Of a DNA stretch of 64,000 nt, positions 1 through 7,000 are shown one piece after another. A model generated the notes under the pieces. The model was not told the origin of the DNA. It ran no database searches and saw only the letters and a program-made list of their open reading frames with translations. Every line of letters starts with the position of its first letter. Within the stretch, counting starts at the first letter, position 1. Where the stretch lies: positions 96,008-160,007 of the IMG/VR virus record IMGVR_UViG_3300042448_001702. One strand, written 5' to 3'. Source of the stretch: a virus. Made by a program: the position numbers and the translations under genes.

Positions 1-93
1 TTCTTCTGGTGTATCATCATCAACCATAATATCACTTTCCAACAGTTTAATAAGTTGTCTTTCCTTTTCTAATATTTGTTCTCTTTTACTCAT
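1..93 (-). CDS. Partial hypothetical protein (N-terminal 31 residues)
   Basis: An open reading frame starts with ATG at 93 and runs off the left edge, so only its first 31 codons are seen. The peptide is charged, beginning MSKREQILEKERQLIKLL, and looks helical. Its start lies 2 nt past the stop of the upstream HAD gene, as expected for an operon partner. No family can be assigned from so short a fragment. Confidence 0.6.
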   Translation of the reverse strand, partial: MSKREQILEKERQLIKLLESDIMVDDDTPEE

Positions 94-95
94 TT

Positions 96-620
96 TTATC
101 GGTTTAGTTTTGTTATACATTCTTCTACCTTATCTCGCAATCTACCACCTTGCCCCCAATCACCATCAACTGCCACATGCCTCCACATTGGAACTTTGGG
201 TGATAACCATTTGAATTGCTCACCTAAACGAAGGTCATCAATAGCAATCCAATTTGTTATCTTATTATCTTTAGCCCACTTAGCAACTTCTAATGCTCTT
301 TCGTGGTCTATGGATGGTCTACTCATTTTGTGCCATAAGTCCTGATGTGTGGTTATATCAACCAAATGTGCGGTAATTCCATAGTGCCAGAAAATGTGTT
401 TCATCTGATTGAATGTGAAATGTTTTTTCCAATCTGAACTAAGTACTAACTCAGCGTTTGTTTCATCGCATATTTTTTGTAGTGCTTCACAATCTTCTTT
501 AACCCAAGGGTATGGTATTGTAAAGTCTTCCGGTCCACCTTTGATAGTAACCTTGCCATCATTCCAAGTTGCCCAAGCCAATGGGCCATCTACATCTATG
601 AATATAATTTTACGTCTCAT
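96..620 (-). CDS. HAD-like phosphatase of the Swiss-Army-Knife RNA-repair type
   Basis: A 174-residue protein with the order of motifs expected of the HAD superfamily. There is a DxD nucleophile motif (D9-V-D11-G), a serine-rich motif followed by Asp (SSDW at 61-64) and a late acidic IDD motif near residue 127. The spacing resembles the small HAD domains found with RNA-repair and phage nucleotide-processing proteins. The likely reaction is removal of a phosphate, but the substrate cannot be read from the sequence. It has its own promoter at 637-668 and is probably the first gene of the leftmost operon. HAD superfamily membership is fairly sure; the RNA-repair link is family knowledge only. 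Confidence 0.75.
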   Translation of the reverse strand: MRRKIIFIDVDGPLAWATWNDGKVTIKGGPEDFTIPYPWVKEDCEALQKICDETNAELVLSSDWKKHFTFNQMKHIFWHYGITAHLVDITTHQDLWHKMSRPSIDHERALEVAKWAKDNKITNWIAIDDLRLGEQFKWLSPKVPMWRHVAVDGDWGQGGRLRDKVEECITKLNR

Positions 621-636
621 AACTTTTTATAATATA

Positions 637-668
637 CAAATATACGAATTTTTTTGGAATAAATCAAA
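637..668 (-). promoter_or_regulatory. Bacteroidota-type promoter upstream of the HAD gene
   Basis: Read on the minus strand, TTTGA (664-668) is followed after 19 nt by TATATTTG (637-644). This fits the TTTG/TAnnTTTG consensus of the Bacteroidota primary sigma factor. The A-rich leader and the ATG at 620 follow directly. Confidence 0.7.
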
Positions 669-673
669 TAAAT

Positions 674-722
674 AACCCATTGATTTTCAACGAGTTATAA
701 TCAGTTGATTTTCAATGGGTTA
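674..722. repeat. Palindromic intergenic element with two copies of the 19-bp repeat
   Basis: Two copies of a 19-mer lie on the minus strand: TAACCCATTGAAAATCAAC (704-722) and TAACTCGTTGAAAATCAAT (679-697). The outer arms 674-691 and 704-721 also form an imperfect inverted repeat with a central T/T mismatch. The element sits 5 nt upstream of the promoter at 637-668. It could be an operator or a transcription terminator. The rest of 723-805 shows no gene that can be supported. Confidence 0.6.
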
Positions 723-805
723 AAGTGGGTCTTAAAACGCTTTTAGAGCAATTTTAAGGGTGTCTCCCGCATGGCATGCAAGTCTTTGAGTATTCTTATA
801 TTAGA

Positions 806-910
806 TTAGCATTTTTTTCCAAATAACCCCTTTTTAAACAACATTTTACGGGTCTTTTTTGCTAACTGATTACGCCTTCTTACTTTCTTTTGTTTCTTAG
901 TTAATGACAT
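806..910 (-). CDS. Small, very basic hypothetical protein (34 aa)
   Basis: The short frame begins MSLTKKQKKVRRRN and ends with a Cys before the stop. About 40% of residues are Lys or Arg, suggesting binding to nucleic acid or to an acidic partner. It lies 20 nt downstream of a small membrane-protein gene on the same strand. It cannot be assigned to a family. Support is the intact frame with an ATG, the operon position and the strongly biased composition. Confidence 0.5.
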   Translation of the reverse strand: MSLTKKQKKVRRRNQLAKKTRKMLFKKGLFGKKC

Positions 911-930
911 ATTAAAATTTTTACTAATAA

Positions 931-1080
931 TTATCTTTTTCTTTTATAATAACGATATATTTGGGTAATATATGAATCCAATAGCATTACTATATTAATA
1001 AATATAGCCAATGGTATTACAAAAATTATAACTCCCAATAACAAAAGTATAGTTGCTAATTTGAGAAAGAACTTCATCAT
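931..1080 (-). CDS. Small single-pass membrane protein (49 aa)
   Basis: The start codon overlaps the stop of the IscA-type gene as ATGA, the usual mark of translational coupling in this genome. Residues 4-36 are almost entirely hydrophobic ([17 protein letters not shown] core), followed by a short basic tail YRYYKRKR that would face the cytoplasm. Such one-helix proteins are common in phages and include holin-like and superinfection proteins, but nothing here identifies the role. Confidence 0.6.
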   Translation of the reverse strand: MMKFFLKLATILLLLGVIIFVIPLAIFINIVMLLDSYITQIYRYYKRKR

Positions 1081-1406
1081 AGTGAAAACGATTCACCACA
1101 TCCACAAGTTCGAGATGCGTTTGGATTCTCCCATTGAAATCCTTTACCATTTAATCCATCTGAATATGTCAATTGAGTACCATAAAGATATAGTAAACTC
1201 TTTCTATCAATTACTACTTTCAATCCATCAGCCTCTACCACTTCATCAGTAGGTTCTATCTTATCATCGAAATCCATTGTATAAGATAACCCACTACATC
1301 CACCACCTTTGATACCAACTCGTAAGTTATGAGTATCAGACGTTAAACCACCTTCCTTCATTAATTGGATTATGTGTTCTAATGCTTTAGGTTGTAGTGT
1401 TACCAT
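1077..1406 (-). CDS. iscA: A-type iron-sulfur carrier protein (IscA/ErpA/HesB family)
   Basis: A 109-residue protein of full family length. The three ligand cysteines are present: Cys37 in GGGCSGLSY, and Cys101 and Cys103 in the C-terminal TCGCGESF. A-type carriers accept an Fe-S cluster from a scaffold and pass it to apo-proteins in the cytoplasm. An IscU-type scaffold gene lies 1 kb upstream in the same gene string, so the phage carries both scaffold and carrier. No cysteine desulfurase is seen nearby, so sulfur would have to come from host IscS or SufS. The family call is secure; the phage benefit is inference. Confidence 0.93.
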   Translation of the reverse strand: MVTLQPKALEHIIQLMKEGGLTSDTHNLRVGIKGGGCSGLSYTMDFDDKIEPTDEVVEADGLKVVIDRKSLLYLYGTQLTYSDGLNGKGFQWENPNASRTCGCGESFSL

Positions 1407-1408
1407 AA

Positions 1409-1678
1409 TTATTCAGTTTCTTCAGATATTATATCACCATACTCTTTGGCCGCTTTTGGATTTCTTTCCAATAGGATTTGATACGCAATTTGGTATCTAC
1501 CTAACTCAATTTGGCAAGGGAAGTTTTCATTATGAAGTGAGTCAGCAGCTGCTGTTTGTACTTTAACTTCAGCTCTTAACTTACTTAATTCCTTTTGTTG
1601 TAAGAAACATATAAGGAGTACCGATACGGCTCCCGTTCCTACAATTGCTTTCTGATACTTTGCAATAAACTCTTTCAT
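1409..1678 (-). CDS. Membrane-anchored coiled-coil protein, function unknown
   Basis: An 89-residue protein with one predicted N-terminal transmembrane segment (about 11-27, [15 protein letters not shown]). A charged, helical region follows ([20 protein letters not shown]) and could form a coiled coil. The layout recalls small phage inner-membrane proteins such as i-spanins, but there is no overlapping o-spanin lipoprotein, so that role is not claimed. It lies 2 nt from the IscA gene and 4 nt from the PspC gene. Confidence 0.6.
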   Translation of the reverse strand: MKEFIAKYQKAIVGTGAVSVLLICFLQQKELSKLRAEVKVQTAAADSLHNENFPCQIELGRYQIAYQILLERNPKAAKEYGDIISEETE

Positions 1679-1682
1679 AATT

Positions 1683-1862
1683 TTATTTTTTAGGTATAAT
1701 AATCCACGCCAAACAGTACATAAAAATCATAGGGAATGGAGCACATATTAATGCCAAAAAAAGTAATCTCCAAATTGTTGGGTCACTATTTGTATATTCG
1801 GCGATACCACCACACACTCCACCTATTCTACTATCTGTTGTACTTCTAAATAATTTTTTCAT
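1683..1862 (-). CDS. PspC-domain membrane protein
   Basis: A 59-residue protein matching the PspC domain. It has the opening KKLFRSTTDSRIGGVCGG, then AEYTNSDPTIWRLLF, a hydrophobic helix and the C-terminal WIIIP motif. PspC proteins sit in the inner membrane and take part in envelope-stress responses. The ATG at 1862 is chosen over the upstream ATG at 1898, which would overlap the preceding gene and lies outside the conserved domain. A phage copy may damp or mimic host envelope stress signalling; that role is inferred. Confidence 0.8.
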   Translation of the reverse strand: MKKLFRSTTDSRIGGVCGGIAEYTNSDPTIWRLLFLALICAPFPMIFMYCLAWIIIPKK

Positions 1863-1863
1863 A

Positions 1864-2061
1864 TTATTTTGTTTTACTTCCAACCATTTGATACGCATCC
1901 CAGACTTGTCCTAATGCGTATTCTATTTTGAATTTTATTTCTTCATCAGATTGAGCCAATGGGTGTTCCAAACAATGGTCATTTAAGTTACACATTATAA
2001 CGTGTAATCTATCTAATAACTCCAAATAGTGTCCATCGTTTATTTCTATCTTATCTTCCAT
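1864..2061 (-). CDS. Hypothetical protein (65 aa)
   Basis: The start at 2061 forms a TAATG overlap with the stop of the upstream gene, which favours it over the ATG at 2091. The product is acidic and probably helical, with repeated Leu/His positions (HYLELLDRLHVIMCNLNDHCLEH). No recognisable domain is visible. It belongs to the same tight gene string as the PspC and IscU genes. Confidence 0.6.
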   Translation of the reverse strand: MEDKIEINDGHYLELLDRLHVIMCNLNDHCLEHPLAQSDEEIKFKIEYALGQVWDAYQMVGSKTK

Positions 2062-2369
2062 TATGGTAAAATTTGAGTTCCATCTAACCAAACCGATTGA
2101 ACCTTAGCCCCACTTACAGCCTTTTCACCAATATCTTTTAATTGCTGTCCACTTAGGCAGGTTGAATAAAAATTAAAAGATGTAGATGATGATGTTGTGG
2201 TTATACTACTCGGTTTACAATTAGGTGGGAAATAATTTATCATCGTATTAATAACCGCCCTAATCTGCGTTCCATCCAAAGGTTTCTCCCACTTAATAGA
2301 ATAAATGTGTAACTCAGCACCTACTTTTTGGCCGAATATACTCCTTAACCAGTTCAATAACTTTTTCAT
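2061..2369 (-). CDS. Hypothetical protein (102 aa)
   Basis: The chosen start gives MKKLLNWLRSIFGQK and lies 1 nt after the IscU stop; an ATG 9 nt upstream is also possible. The N-terminus is amphipathic. The middle is Ser/Thr-rich (SSITTTSSSTSF). The C-terminal GAKVQSVWLDGTQILP may be a small beta region. No family is recognised. Its place next to IscU may be coincidental. Confidence 0.55.
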   Translation of the reverse strand: MKKLLNWLRSIFGQKVGAELHIYSIKWEKPLDGTQIRAVINTMINYFPPNCKPSSITTTSSSTSFNFYSTCLSGQQLKDIGEKAVSGAKVQSVWLDGTQILP

Positions 2370-2370
2370 A

Positions 2371-2769
2371 TTAATCAAATTTAATTGGTTCTAATCCGTT
2401 TTTTGTTCGGTAATCATTGATAGCGGCTTGAACTGCATCCTGCGCCAATACCGAACAATGTATCTTTACAGGTGGTAGAGATAATTCCTCAACTAAATCC
2501 ATATTATCCAACTTAGCCGCCTCATCTACACTCTTTCCCTTTAACCATTCAGTTGCTAAGGAACTGGCTGCGATTGCCGAGCCACATCCGAAAGTTTTGA
2601 ATTTGGCATCCGTTATGATACCATCTTCGATTTGGATTTGGAGCCTCATTACATCACCACATTCGGGCGCCCCAACTAACCCAGTCCCCACCGTTGGTTT
2701 ACTCTTATCCAACGTACCAACATTACGGGGGTTTTGATAATGGTCAATGACCTTTTCTCCGTATGCCAT
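2371..2769 (-). CDS. iscU: IscU-type iron-sulfur cluster scaffold
   Basis: A 132-residue protein of normal IscU length. All known cluster ligands are in place: Cys37 and Asp39 (APECGD), Cys62 (FGCGSAIA) and His104-Cys105 (KIHCS). The LPPVK motif at 98-102, the recognition site for the HscA chaperone in bacterial ISC systems, is intact, so the protein may still engage host HscA/HscB where these exist. The scaffold assembles a 2Fe-2S cluster using sulfur from a cysteine desulfurase. With the IscA-type carrier downstream it forms a two-gene subset of the ISC pathway. The identification is strong. Confidence 0.95.
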   Translation of the reverse strand: MAYGEKVIDHYQNPRNVGTLDKSKPTVGTGLVGAPECGDVMRLQIQIEDGIITDAKFKTFGCGSAIAASSLATEWLKGKSVDEAAKLDNMDLVEELSLPPVKIHCSVLAQDAVQAAINDYRTKNGLEPIKFD

Positions 2770-2781
2770 AATTTTTAGTTT

Positions 2782-2871
2782 TTAATACGGCCTTTGATTT
2801 TTCCAATACTCATACATAGCAAGGCCGAATGCTATGAATGTTGCTTCTAATTTTAAGAGTATAAGTTTCAT
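2782..2871 (-). CDS. Possible 29-aa peptide
   Basis: A short frame between the WavE-like gene and IscU encodes MKLILLKLEATFIAFGLAMY and then a polar tail. The hydrophobic stretch could span the membrane once. It is supported only by an ATG, an intact frame and the otherwise unused 120-nt gap; it may be untranslated. Confidence 0.35.
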   Translation of the reverse strand: MKLILLKLEATFIAFGLAMYEYWKNQRPY

Positions 2872-2891
2872 ACCCTTAAATATTGGAAAGT

Positions 2892-3548
2892 TTAAATTAA
2901 TGGATACGCTTTCCAATTTAATGGTATCCTAGTAAAATACAAAGATGGGTGGTTTTTATTCTCTGATAAATGATAATTTCGTTTTATCCAAAATATATCA
3001 TTTTCATTTGTTAAATTCTGCCCAAACGTTTGTGTTTTAAAATTTAATTCATTCCTATAAATTTGACGGGTTATAGAATGTTCCGGAAAAATTAATTTCT
3101 CTTTATGTCCGTCTTCCGGCGAAAATATTTTTATAATATCTTCACATTCACCCTCAAATACAAAATCAGCCACATATCCCATTTCAGAATTAACCCAAAA
3201 ATATATGTTTAACCCATCACCAAACAATTCATATAATTTAAATGGATTGGTTGGTATCATATCACTTCTCCACTTTATAGCCCTTTTATATCCCAACTCC
3301 ATTGCTTTCATCATACCATTGATTGTAGAAATCTTTTGGTAATTGTAGTTGGCGTGTCCGGAGTGAGATGGTGGATTATTTTGAATTACAATCTCACTTG
3401 GATAAAACCAATCTTTAGGTATATAATTCCAAGTTGACCAAATGATTTGGTAATCACCGGATAGTAAAAAAGAATTCCTTATTTTCTTTACGGATTCTTT
3501 ATTTTCATACGTTCCTTGGATAACAACACATTTATTTGGTCTTGGCAT
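2892..3548 (-). CDS. WavE-like putative glycosyltransferase
   Basis: A 218-residue protein with features of the WavE lipopolysaccharide-synthesis family. An opening strand VVIQGTYE is followed by IIWSTWN, then IVIQNNPP, the NYNYQKISTINGM helix and the IKWRSDMIP segment, where R and D probably bind the donor sugar. A related but clearly different protein is encoded at 12906-13673. The likely role is transfer of a sugar to a surface polysaccharide or a virion protein. It is a stand-alone gene among small unknowns rather than part of the large glycan island. Confidence 0.65.
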   Translation of the reverse strand: MPRPNKCVVIQGTYENKESVKKIRNSFLLSGDYQIIWSTWNYIPKDWFYPSEIVIQNNPPSHSGHANYNYQKISTINGMMKAMELGYKRAIKWRSDMIPTNPFKLYELFGDGLNIYFWVNSEMGYVADFVFEGECEDIIKIFSPEDGHKEKLIFPEHSITRQIYRNELNFKTQTFGQNLTNENDIFWIKRNYHLSENKNHPSLYFTRIPLNWKAYPLI

Positions 3549-3568
3549 AAACTATCAAGAAATTTTCC

Positions 3569-3596
3569 ATAACGACTCATCCTTCGGATTCGTTAT
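3569..3596 (-). terminator. Possible stem-loop at the end of the 62-aa gene
   Basis: The minus-strand sequence forms a 7-bp outer stem (ATAACGA/TCGTTAT) and a 4-bp inner stem (ATCC/GGAT) with a GAA loop. It includes the stop codon of the 3593-3781 gene. There is no clear U-run after it, so it may instead be an RNA-processing or regulatory hairpin. Confidence 0.35.
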
Positions 3597-3781
3597 TCGA
3601 ACAAATTCACCGATGCCAATCTTACACCACCATTACCATTATCTACATATAATTGTAATTCACCTGTTTGGGCATTAAATACTTTTCTTCCTAATTGCTC
3701 CGGCGTTGGTTGTAATGATTGAGATGCTATAAGTTCATTTAACTTATCTATCTGAATTTGTTGTAATGGTTCTAATTCCAT
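3593..3781 (-). CDS. Hypothetical protein (62 aa)
   Basis: The N-terminal half is Gln/Leu-rich and helical (LEPLQQIQIDKLNEL). The C-terminal half looks like a short beta segment (VFNAQTGELQLYVDNG). Short phage proteins ending this way sometimes attach to fibres or baseplates, but no assignment is justified. The gene sits 2 nt from its upstream neighbour. Confidence 0.55.
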   Translation of the reverse strand: MELEPLQQIQIDKLNELIASQSLQPTPEQLGRKVFNAQTGELQLYVDNGNGGVRLASVNLFE

Positions 3782-3783
3782 AA

Positions 3784-4059
3784 TTAATAAATTGGGTCTA
3801 TATATAGTATAACCTCATAAAGGTCTTTGTACCCACTATCCTTTGGTTCAATGCCTCTAATCTTCCACAACATTTTTTCGAAGTTTAACTTACCACCTAA
3901 AGTGTAAGCCGGTCCACCTTCAAAATCAAATAGGGTCATATCCCCATTCTTATTTTGAGATTTACGAACAAACTGCGATTCTCCTAACACTCTAACTTTG
4001 TTTAGATTGATTCTTTCAATACTTCTCTCATGTCCGAATCTGCTCTTTACGATTTCCAT
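3784..4059 (-). CDS. Hypothetical protein (91 aa)
   Basis: The product is basic and of mixed alpha/beta character (MEIVKSRFGHERSIERI ... TLFDFEGGPAYTLGGKL). It lacks cysteine and any hydrophobic helix, so it is probably cytoplasmic or a virion component. It is 9 nt from the upstream gene and 2 nt from the downstream one. No family is recognised. Confidence 0.55.
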   Translation of the reverse strand: MEIVKSRFGHERSIERINLNKVRVLGESQFVRKSQNKNGDMTLFDFEGGPAYTLGGKLNFEKMLWKIRGIEPKDSGYKDLYEVILYIDPIY

Positions 4060-4068
4060 AACTGTTTT

Positions 4069-4263
4069 TTAGTTGTTTTTGTTTTTAATAATAATTGAAA
4101 TTTGCTCTTTATCTTCCGAAGATAAGTTTTGAAACCACTCCGGATTTATATCACTATATAATTTTTTATCTTCTACATTTGGCGTTCCATCATCATTTGA
4201 TTGATAAACTCCAGTTTCGTCAGCCCATACATTTAAGGACTGTAATTTGATTAAGTTGTTCAT
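4069..4263 (-). CDS. Hypothetical acidic protein (64 aa)
   Basis: A small acidic protein (ADETGVYQSNDDGTPNVEDKK) ending in a Lys/Asn-rich tail. It resembles no domain known to me. Support is the intact frame, its fit between adjoining genes and an ATG following an A-rich leader. Confidence 0.5.
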   Translation of the reverse strand: MNNLIKLQSLNVWADETGVYQSNDDGTPNVEDKKLYSDINPEWFQNLSSEDKEQISIIIKNKNN

Positions 4264-4279
4264 AGTACGGTATCTTTTG

Positions 4280-4771
4280 TTAGAATAAATATTCCAACCC
4301 TTTGGTATTCGGTTTCCTCAACTGAATATCCTGTATAGATTGCGGATTTTTCACTTTGCTGTTTTTCCTATACCATTCATACAAATCCTCTAATGTACCT
4401 TTTCCTCTTTGTCTTTCCATAGCTTTATCCCACAAATCCTTTCCAAATTCCTTCTTTAATTCCGTCCTCAACTTCCATAATATGATTTCCTCATCTCTAG
4501 CTGCTTCCAACTCCAACTTAATAGCTTTCACTCTTTTCATTCTACTGGCTTCCAATGCAGCCTGTTCCCTATTCTTTTGGTCAGTTCCACCATAGTTCTT
4601 ATATGTTTGTTCATAAGCTTTGGTAGCAGTTTCTCTCATCCCTTTAGCTTCATTGAACATATACGAATAATCAAAGTCACCATTCCTTATCTTTAACAAC
4701 AATGGAGTATCTGCTTTAAGTGGTTTGTTTGGTCTACCTTTAGTCCACCATCTAAATGGATTATATCCCAT
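4280..4771 (-). CDS. Hypothetical helical protein (163 aa)
   Basis: A long, charged helical protein with a likely coiled-coil region from about 50 to 125 (ATKAYEQTYKNYGGTDQKNR, then EAARDEEIILWKLRTELKK). The aromatic N-terminus GYNPFRWW is distinctive. Such composition is common among phage internal or head-associated proteins, but there is no decisive motif. It starts 4 nt after the upstream stop. Confidence 0.6.
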   Translation of the reverse strand: MGYNPFRWWTKGRPNKPLKADTPLLLKIRNGDFDYSYMFNEAKGMRETATKAYEQTYKNYGGTDQKNREQAALEASRMKRVKAIKLELEAARDEEIILWKLRTELKKEFGKDLWDKAMERQRGKGTLEDLYEWYRKNSKVKNPQSIQDIQLRKPNTKGLEYLF

Positions 4772-4775
4772 ATAA

Positions 4776-5201
4776 TTAATTTGTTATTAACAATCGAATA
4801 GTCCCATCTTCATTGAACCATCCCTTTAACTTATACTCTTTATCATTATCAGATGCCGAAGTTAAGTATCCTTTTAAATGAGGTCTATTACCTTTCATAT
4901 TCTCACCCATACTACTCTTAAAACTGATTGTGTATTTATCAACATGTCCACCACTACCCGGCACATTCGCCATAGGTTCAAAAACTTCTTTAGTAACATT
5001 GAAGTTAGTAAACCCTTCAATCTTTAAGTGACCAGCTGCCTGCAACTTACCTAATATGTGTTGGAATTGAGAATCACTTATACCATCTCTGCCGGATTTA
5101 CGTGTAGCCATTTCAAATCGCATATCCTTTACTTTTCGTCTACAATATTTTCTTCTACCGGGTACAAATGCTGCTGCTTCGGGATACTTTGTTGGTTGCA
5201 T
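4776..5201 (-). CDS. Hypothetical protein (141 aa)
   Basis: The N-terminal part is basic, with a helical segment resembling a small winged-helix core (DGISDSQFQHILGKLQAAG, followed by HLKIEGF). The C-terminal part looks beta-rich. A DNA-binding role is conceivable but unproven. Its ATG overlaps the stop codon of the upstream gene by one base. Confidence 0.5.
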   Translation of the reverse strand: MQPTKYPEAAAFVPGRRKYCRRKVKDMRFEMATRKSGRDGISDSQFQHILGKLQAAGHLKIEGFTNFNVTKEVFEPMANVPGSGGHVDKYTISFKSSMGENMKGNRPHLKGYLTSASDNDKEYKLKGWFNEDGTIRLLITN

Positions 5202-5473
5202 TATTTCAACAATTGAATTTGTTCCATAATTTTAGATACTTCTTCTGCTTTCAGATAACCCAACACATCATTTGTAATTGGAGTATCGTATGTAATATGT
5301 CCATTCTTACCGAACACTGCTAACTCATACAAACCATCCTTACCACCATAACTAAATTCGGTTTGAACAATTGATGCACCATATCCATTATCAAATGTGA
5401 TACGAGCCTGAACCCCACCAAGATGCCCTGTATTTGGGTGTGGTTTAAAATCTAAATCTTTAAAGGTTTTCAT
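5201..5473 (-). CDS. Conserved phage-type hypothetical protein (90 aa)
   Basis: The start at 5473 (MKTFKDLDFKPH) is preferred. The ATG at 5497 would leave almost no leader after the promoter at 5511-5542. The body GGVQARITFDNGYGASIVQT and GGKDGLYELAVF resembles short uncharacterised phage proteins that look beta-rich. It is the first gene of the operon that continues leftward to the IscU/IscA region. Function is unknown. Confidence 0.65.
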   Translation of the reverse strand: MKTFKDLDFKPHPNTGHLGGVQARITFDNGYGASIVQTEFSYGGKDGLYELAVFGKNGHITYDTPITNDVLGYLKAEEVSKIMEQIQLLK

Positions 5474-5510
5474 TTTATGCCTTTTAAGGTTGAACAATTA
5501 ATTAACTATA

Positions 5511-5542
5511 CAAATATACGAAAAAGTCTTGGAATTACCAAG
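5511..5542 (-). promoter_or_regulatory. Bacteroidota-type promoter overlapping a terminator
   Basis: On the minus strand, CTTGG (5538-5542) is followed after exactly 19 nt by TATATTTG (5511-5518). The -33 box lies inside the stem of the hairpin at 5523-5547, so one short intergenic region holds both the end of the SPFH transcript and the start of the next. Confidence 0.7.
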
Positions 5543-5547
5543 ACTTT
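5523..5547 (-). terminator. Intrinsic terminator after the SPFH gene
   Basis: A perfect 10-bp inverted repeat, AAAGTCTTGG/CCAAGACTTT, with a 5-nt loop, followed on the minus strand by TTTT. It lies 10 nt downstream of the SPFH stop codon. Confidence 0.75.
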
Positions 5548-5557
5548 CTCTAAAAAT

Positions 5558-6481
5558 TTATTTTTGGATGTTTCTGAACAATTGTGGAACTTCGCCATAT
5601 ACCGGCAATTTACCATCCCATTTTTGTACATATTCCAATTGAATAAGTAACGGTGTCAATGTTTGCTGTTTCATCCTATTTGCTTCAGCTTCAGCTTTAG
5701 CGGAAGTAATTAGTGCCTGTGCATTACCTTCTGCAGTTGCTACTTTAATCTTAGCTTCAGCTTCTGCTTGCTTAACTTTATTCTCAGCCATCAATGCCGA
5801 TTGTACTGCGTTATTCTTAGCTTCAATAGCTGTTTTGAATGTTTCGGGATATACTAAGTTAGATGTGAATTGATTAACTACAAATCCTTCTGCTAATAAC
5901 TGTCCTTCTAATATTCTACGAACTTCTATTTCAAACTTCTGTCTATTACTAATTAATTCATCAGCAGTATAAACGTTAGTTGCCAAACGGAAGGCATCAA
6001 ATACAGCTGTCTTTAAAAAACCTTCTTCTATTTGGTCCAAACTTCTACGATATTTAGCGAAGATTGCCGGAACTTTCTCTCTCTTTACTGAATAGTTAAT
6101 GATTGGTGATACATGGAACTCACTACCATCTTTACTATTTACTACGAATGAATTATCACCTGTATATTCTTTGTGTTGAATAAACGTTGGGAACTCATAG
6201 ATGCTATGCGTAATTGGATTATAGAATACCATACCAGTTACTTCAGTCACATCACTTACACCTTTGTTATCACCATAAAGGTTTACTTTAACACCCACAT
6301 GTCCTGCATCAATTCTTTCACAAGATTTGAAAAGGAATACCATTAGGAATAATCCTATAACACTACCACCAATAATTTTTGTCATCTTTTTAATTTTTAA
6401 TTGTTGTTCTAATTTATATTGTTTAAGTTCTTCGTCACGTTCTCTTTCCAAACGTGCAAATCTTTCACTCATTGATTCCAT
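5558..6481 (-). CDS. SPFH/prohibitin-like membrane protein
   Basis: A 307-residue protein with a charged N-terminus, one transmembrane helix (about 36-52, IIGGSVIGLFLMVFLF) and then a prohibitin-type SPFH domain (ERIDAGHVGVKVNLYG onward). A long alanine/glutamate-rich coiled coil covers about 225-280. SPFH proteins oligomerise on membranes and in bacteria often hold the protease FtsH. In phages they have been proposed to regulate proteolysis or protect the membrane during infection. The next upstream gene encodes another membrane protein and may be a partner. The family call is secure; the phage role is inference. Confidence 0.88.
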   Translation of the reverse strand: MESMSERFARLERERDEELKQYKLEQQLKIKKMTKIIGGSVIGLFLMVFLFKSCERIDAGHVGVKVNLYGDNKGVSDVTEVTGMVFYNPITHSIYEFPTFIQHKEYTGDNSFVVNSKDGSEFHVSPIINYSVKREKVPAIFAKYRRSLDQIEEGFLKTAVFDAFRLATNVYTADELISNRQKFEIEVRRILEGQLLAEGFVVNQFTSNLVYPETFKTAIEAKNNAVQSALMAENKVKQAEAEAKIKVATAEGNAQALITSAKAEAEANRMKQQTLTPLLIQLEYVQKWDGKLPVYGEVPQLFRNIQK

Positions 6482-6482
6482 A

Positions 6483-6827
6483 TTACTTTGTTTTTTTAGT
6501 TACTGATTTTTTTCTAGTCTTTACAAAAGGTTCATCACTCTTAACACCATCAAATTGTTTAGGATTTCTTTTCTTTGGGTTTTCTTTAACCATTTGTTCA
6601 GCTTCCTTCAATTCCTCTTTATCAACTATCCCACCTTTATCAGATGTTACATAAGAATAAAGTGCCAAACCACCCCAAATAATTAATAGCAATAATCCAA
6701 TACCTGCCATTATATTTGAAAATGTATTAGCAGTTGTAAGACCGGGATAAATTGCGAATTCTAAAATCAAAAATATGGTAATCACATTAAAGATTTGTTC
6801 TTTGTACTTTTTTAAAAAATTTATCAT
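6483..6827 (-). CDS. Two-helix membrane protein, function unknown
   Basis: A 114-residue protein with two hydrophobic segments (about 11-31 and 38-58) followed by a basic, probably cytoplasmic tail ending in KKSVTKKTK. Its stop lies 1 nt before the SPFH start, so the two are translated together and may act together at the membrane. Two helices and a charged tail also fit a holin-like layout, but no endolysin is nearby. Confidence 0.6.
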   Translation of the reverse strand: MINFLKKYKEQIFNVITIFLILEFAIYPGLTTANTFSNIMAGIGLLLLIIWGGLALYSYVTSDKGGIVDKEELKEAEQMVKENPKKRNPKQFDGVKSDEPFVKTRKKSVTKKTK

Positions 6828-6828
6828 T

Positions 6829-6999
6829 TTATTTATTTTTTTTGTTTACTAAATCTTTTTTATCCCTCTCCATAATGATACGAAGTTGGGACTCTTTTAA
6901 TAACCTTGCAGGTTCTTTATTTTCCTTTGGTGCTTCCTCTGGTATGCGATAGTTCTTCACTAACTTATCCATCCAGTCTTTTGTTGTATCCTTACTCAT
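6829..6999 (-). CDS. Small charged hypothetical protein (56 aa)
   Basis: An intact frame fills the gap between FolE and the two-helix membrane protein. It starts MSKDTTKDWMDKLVKNYRIP and ends with the basic tail VNKKNK. It begins 1 nt after the FolE stop. The strongly charged, helical composition gives no family. Confidence 0.6.
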   Translation of the reverse strand: MSKDTTKDWMDKLVKNYRIPEEAPKENKEPARLLKESQLRIIMERDKKDLVNKKNK

Positions 7000-7000
7000 A

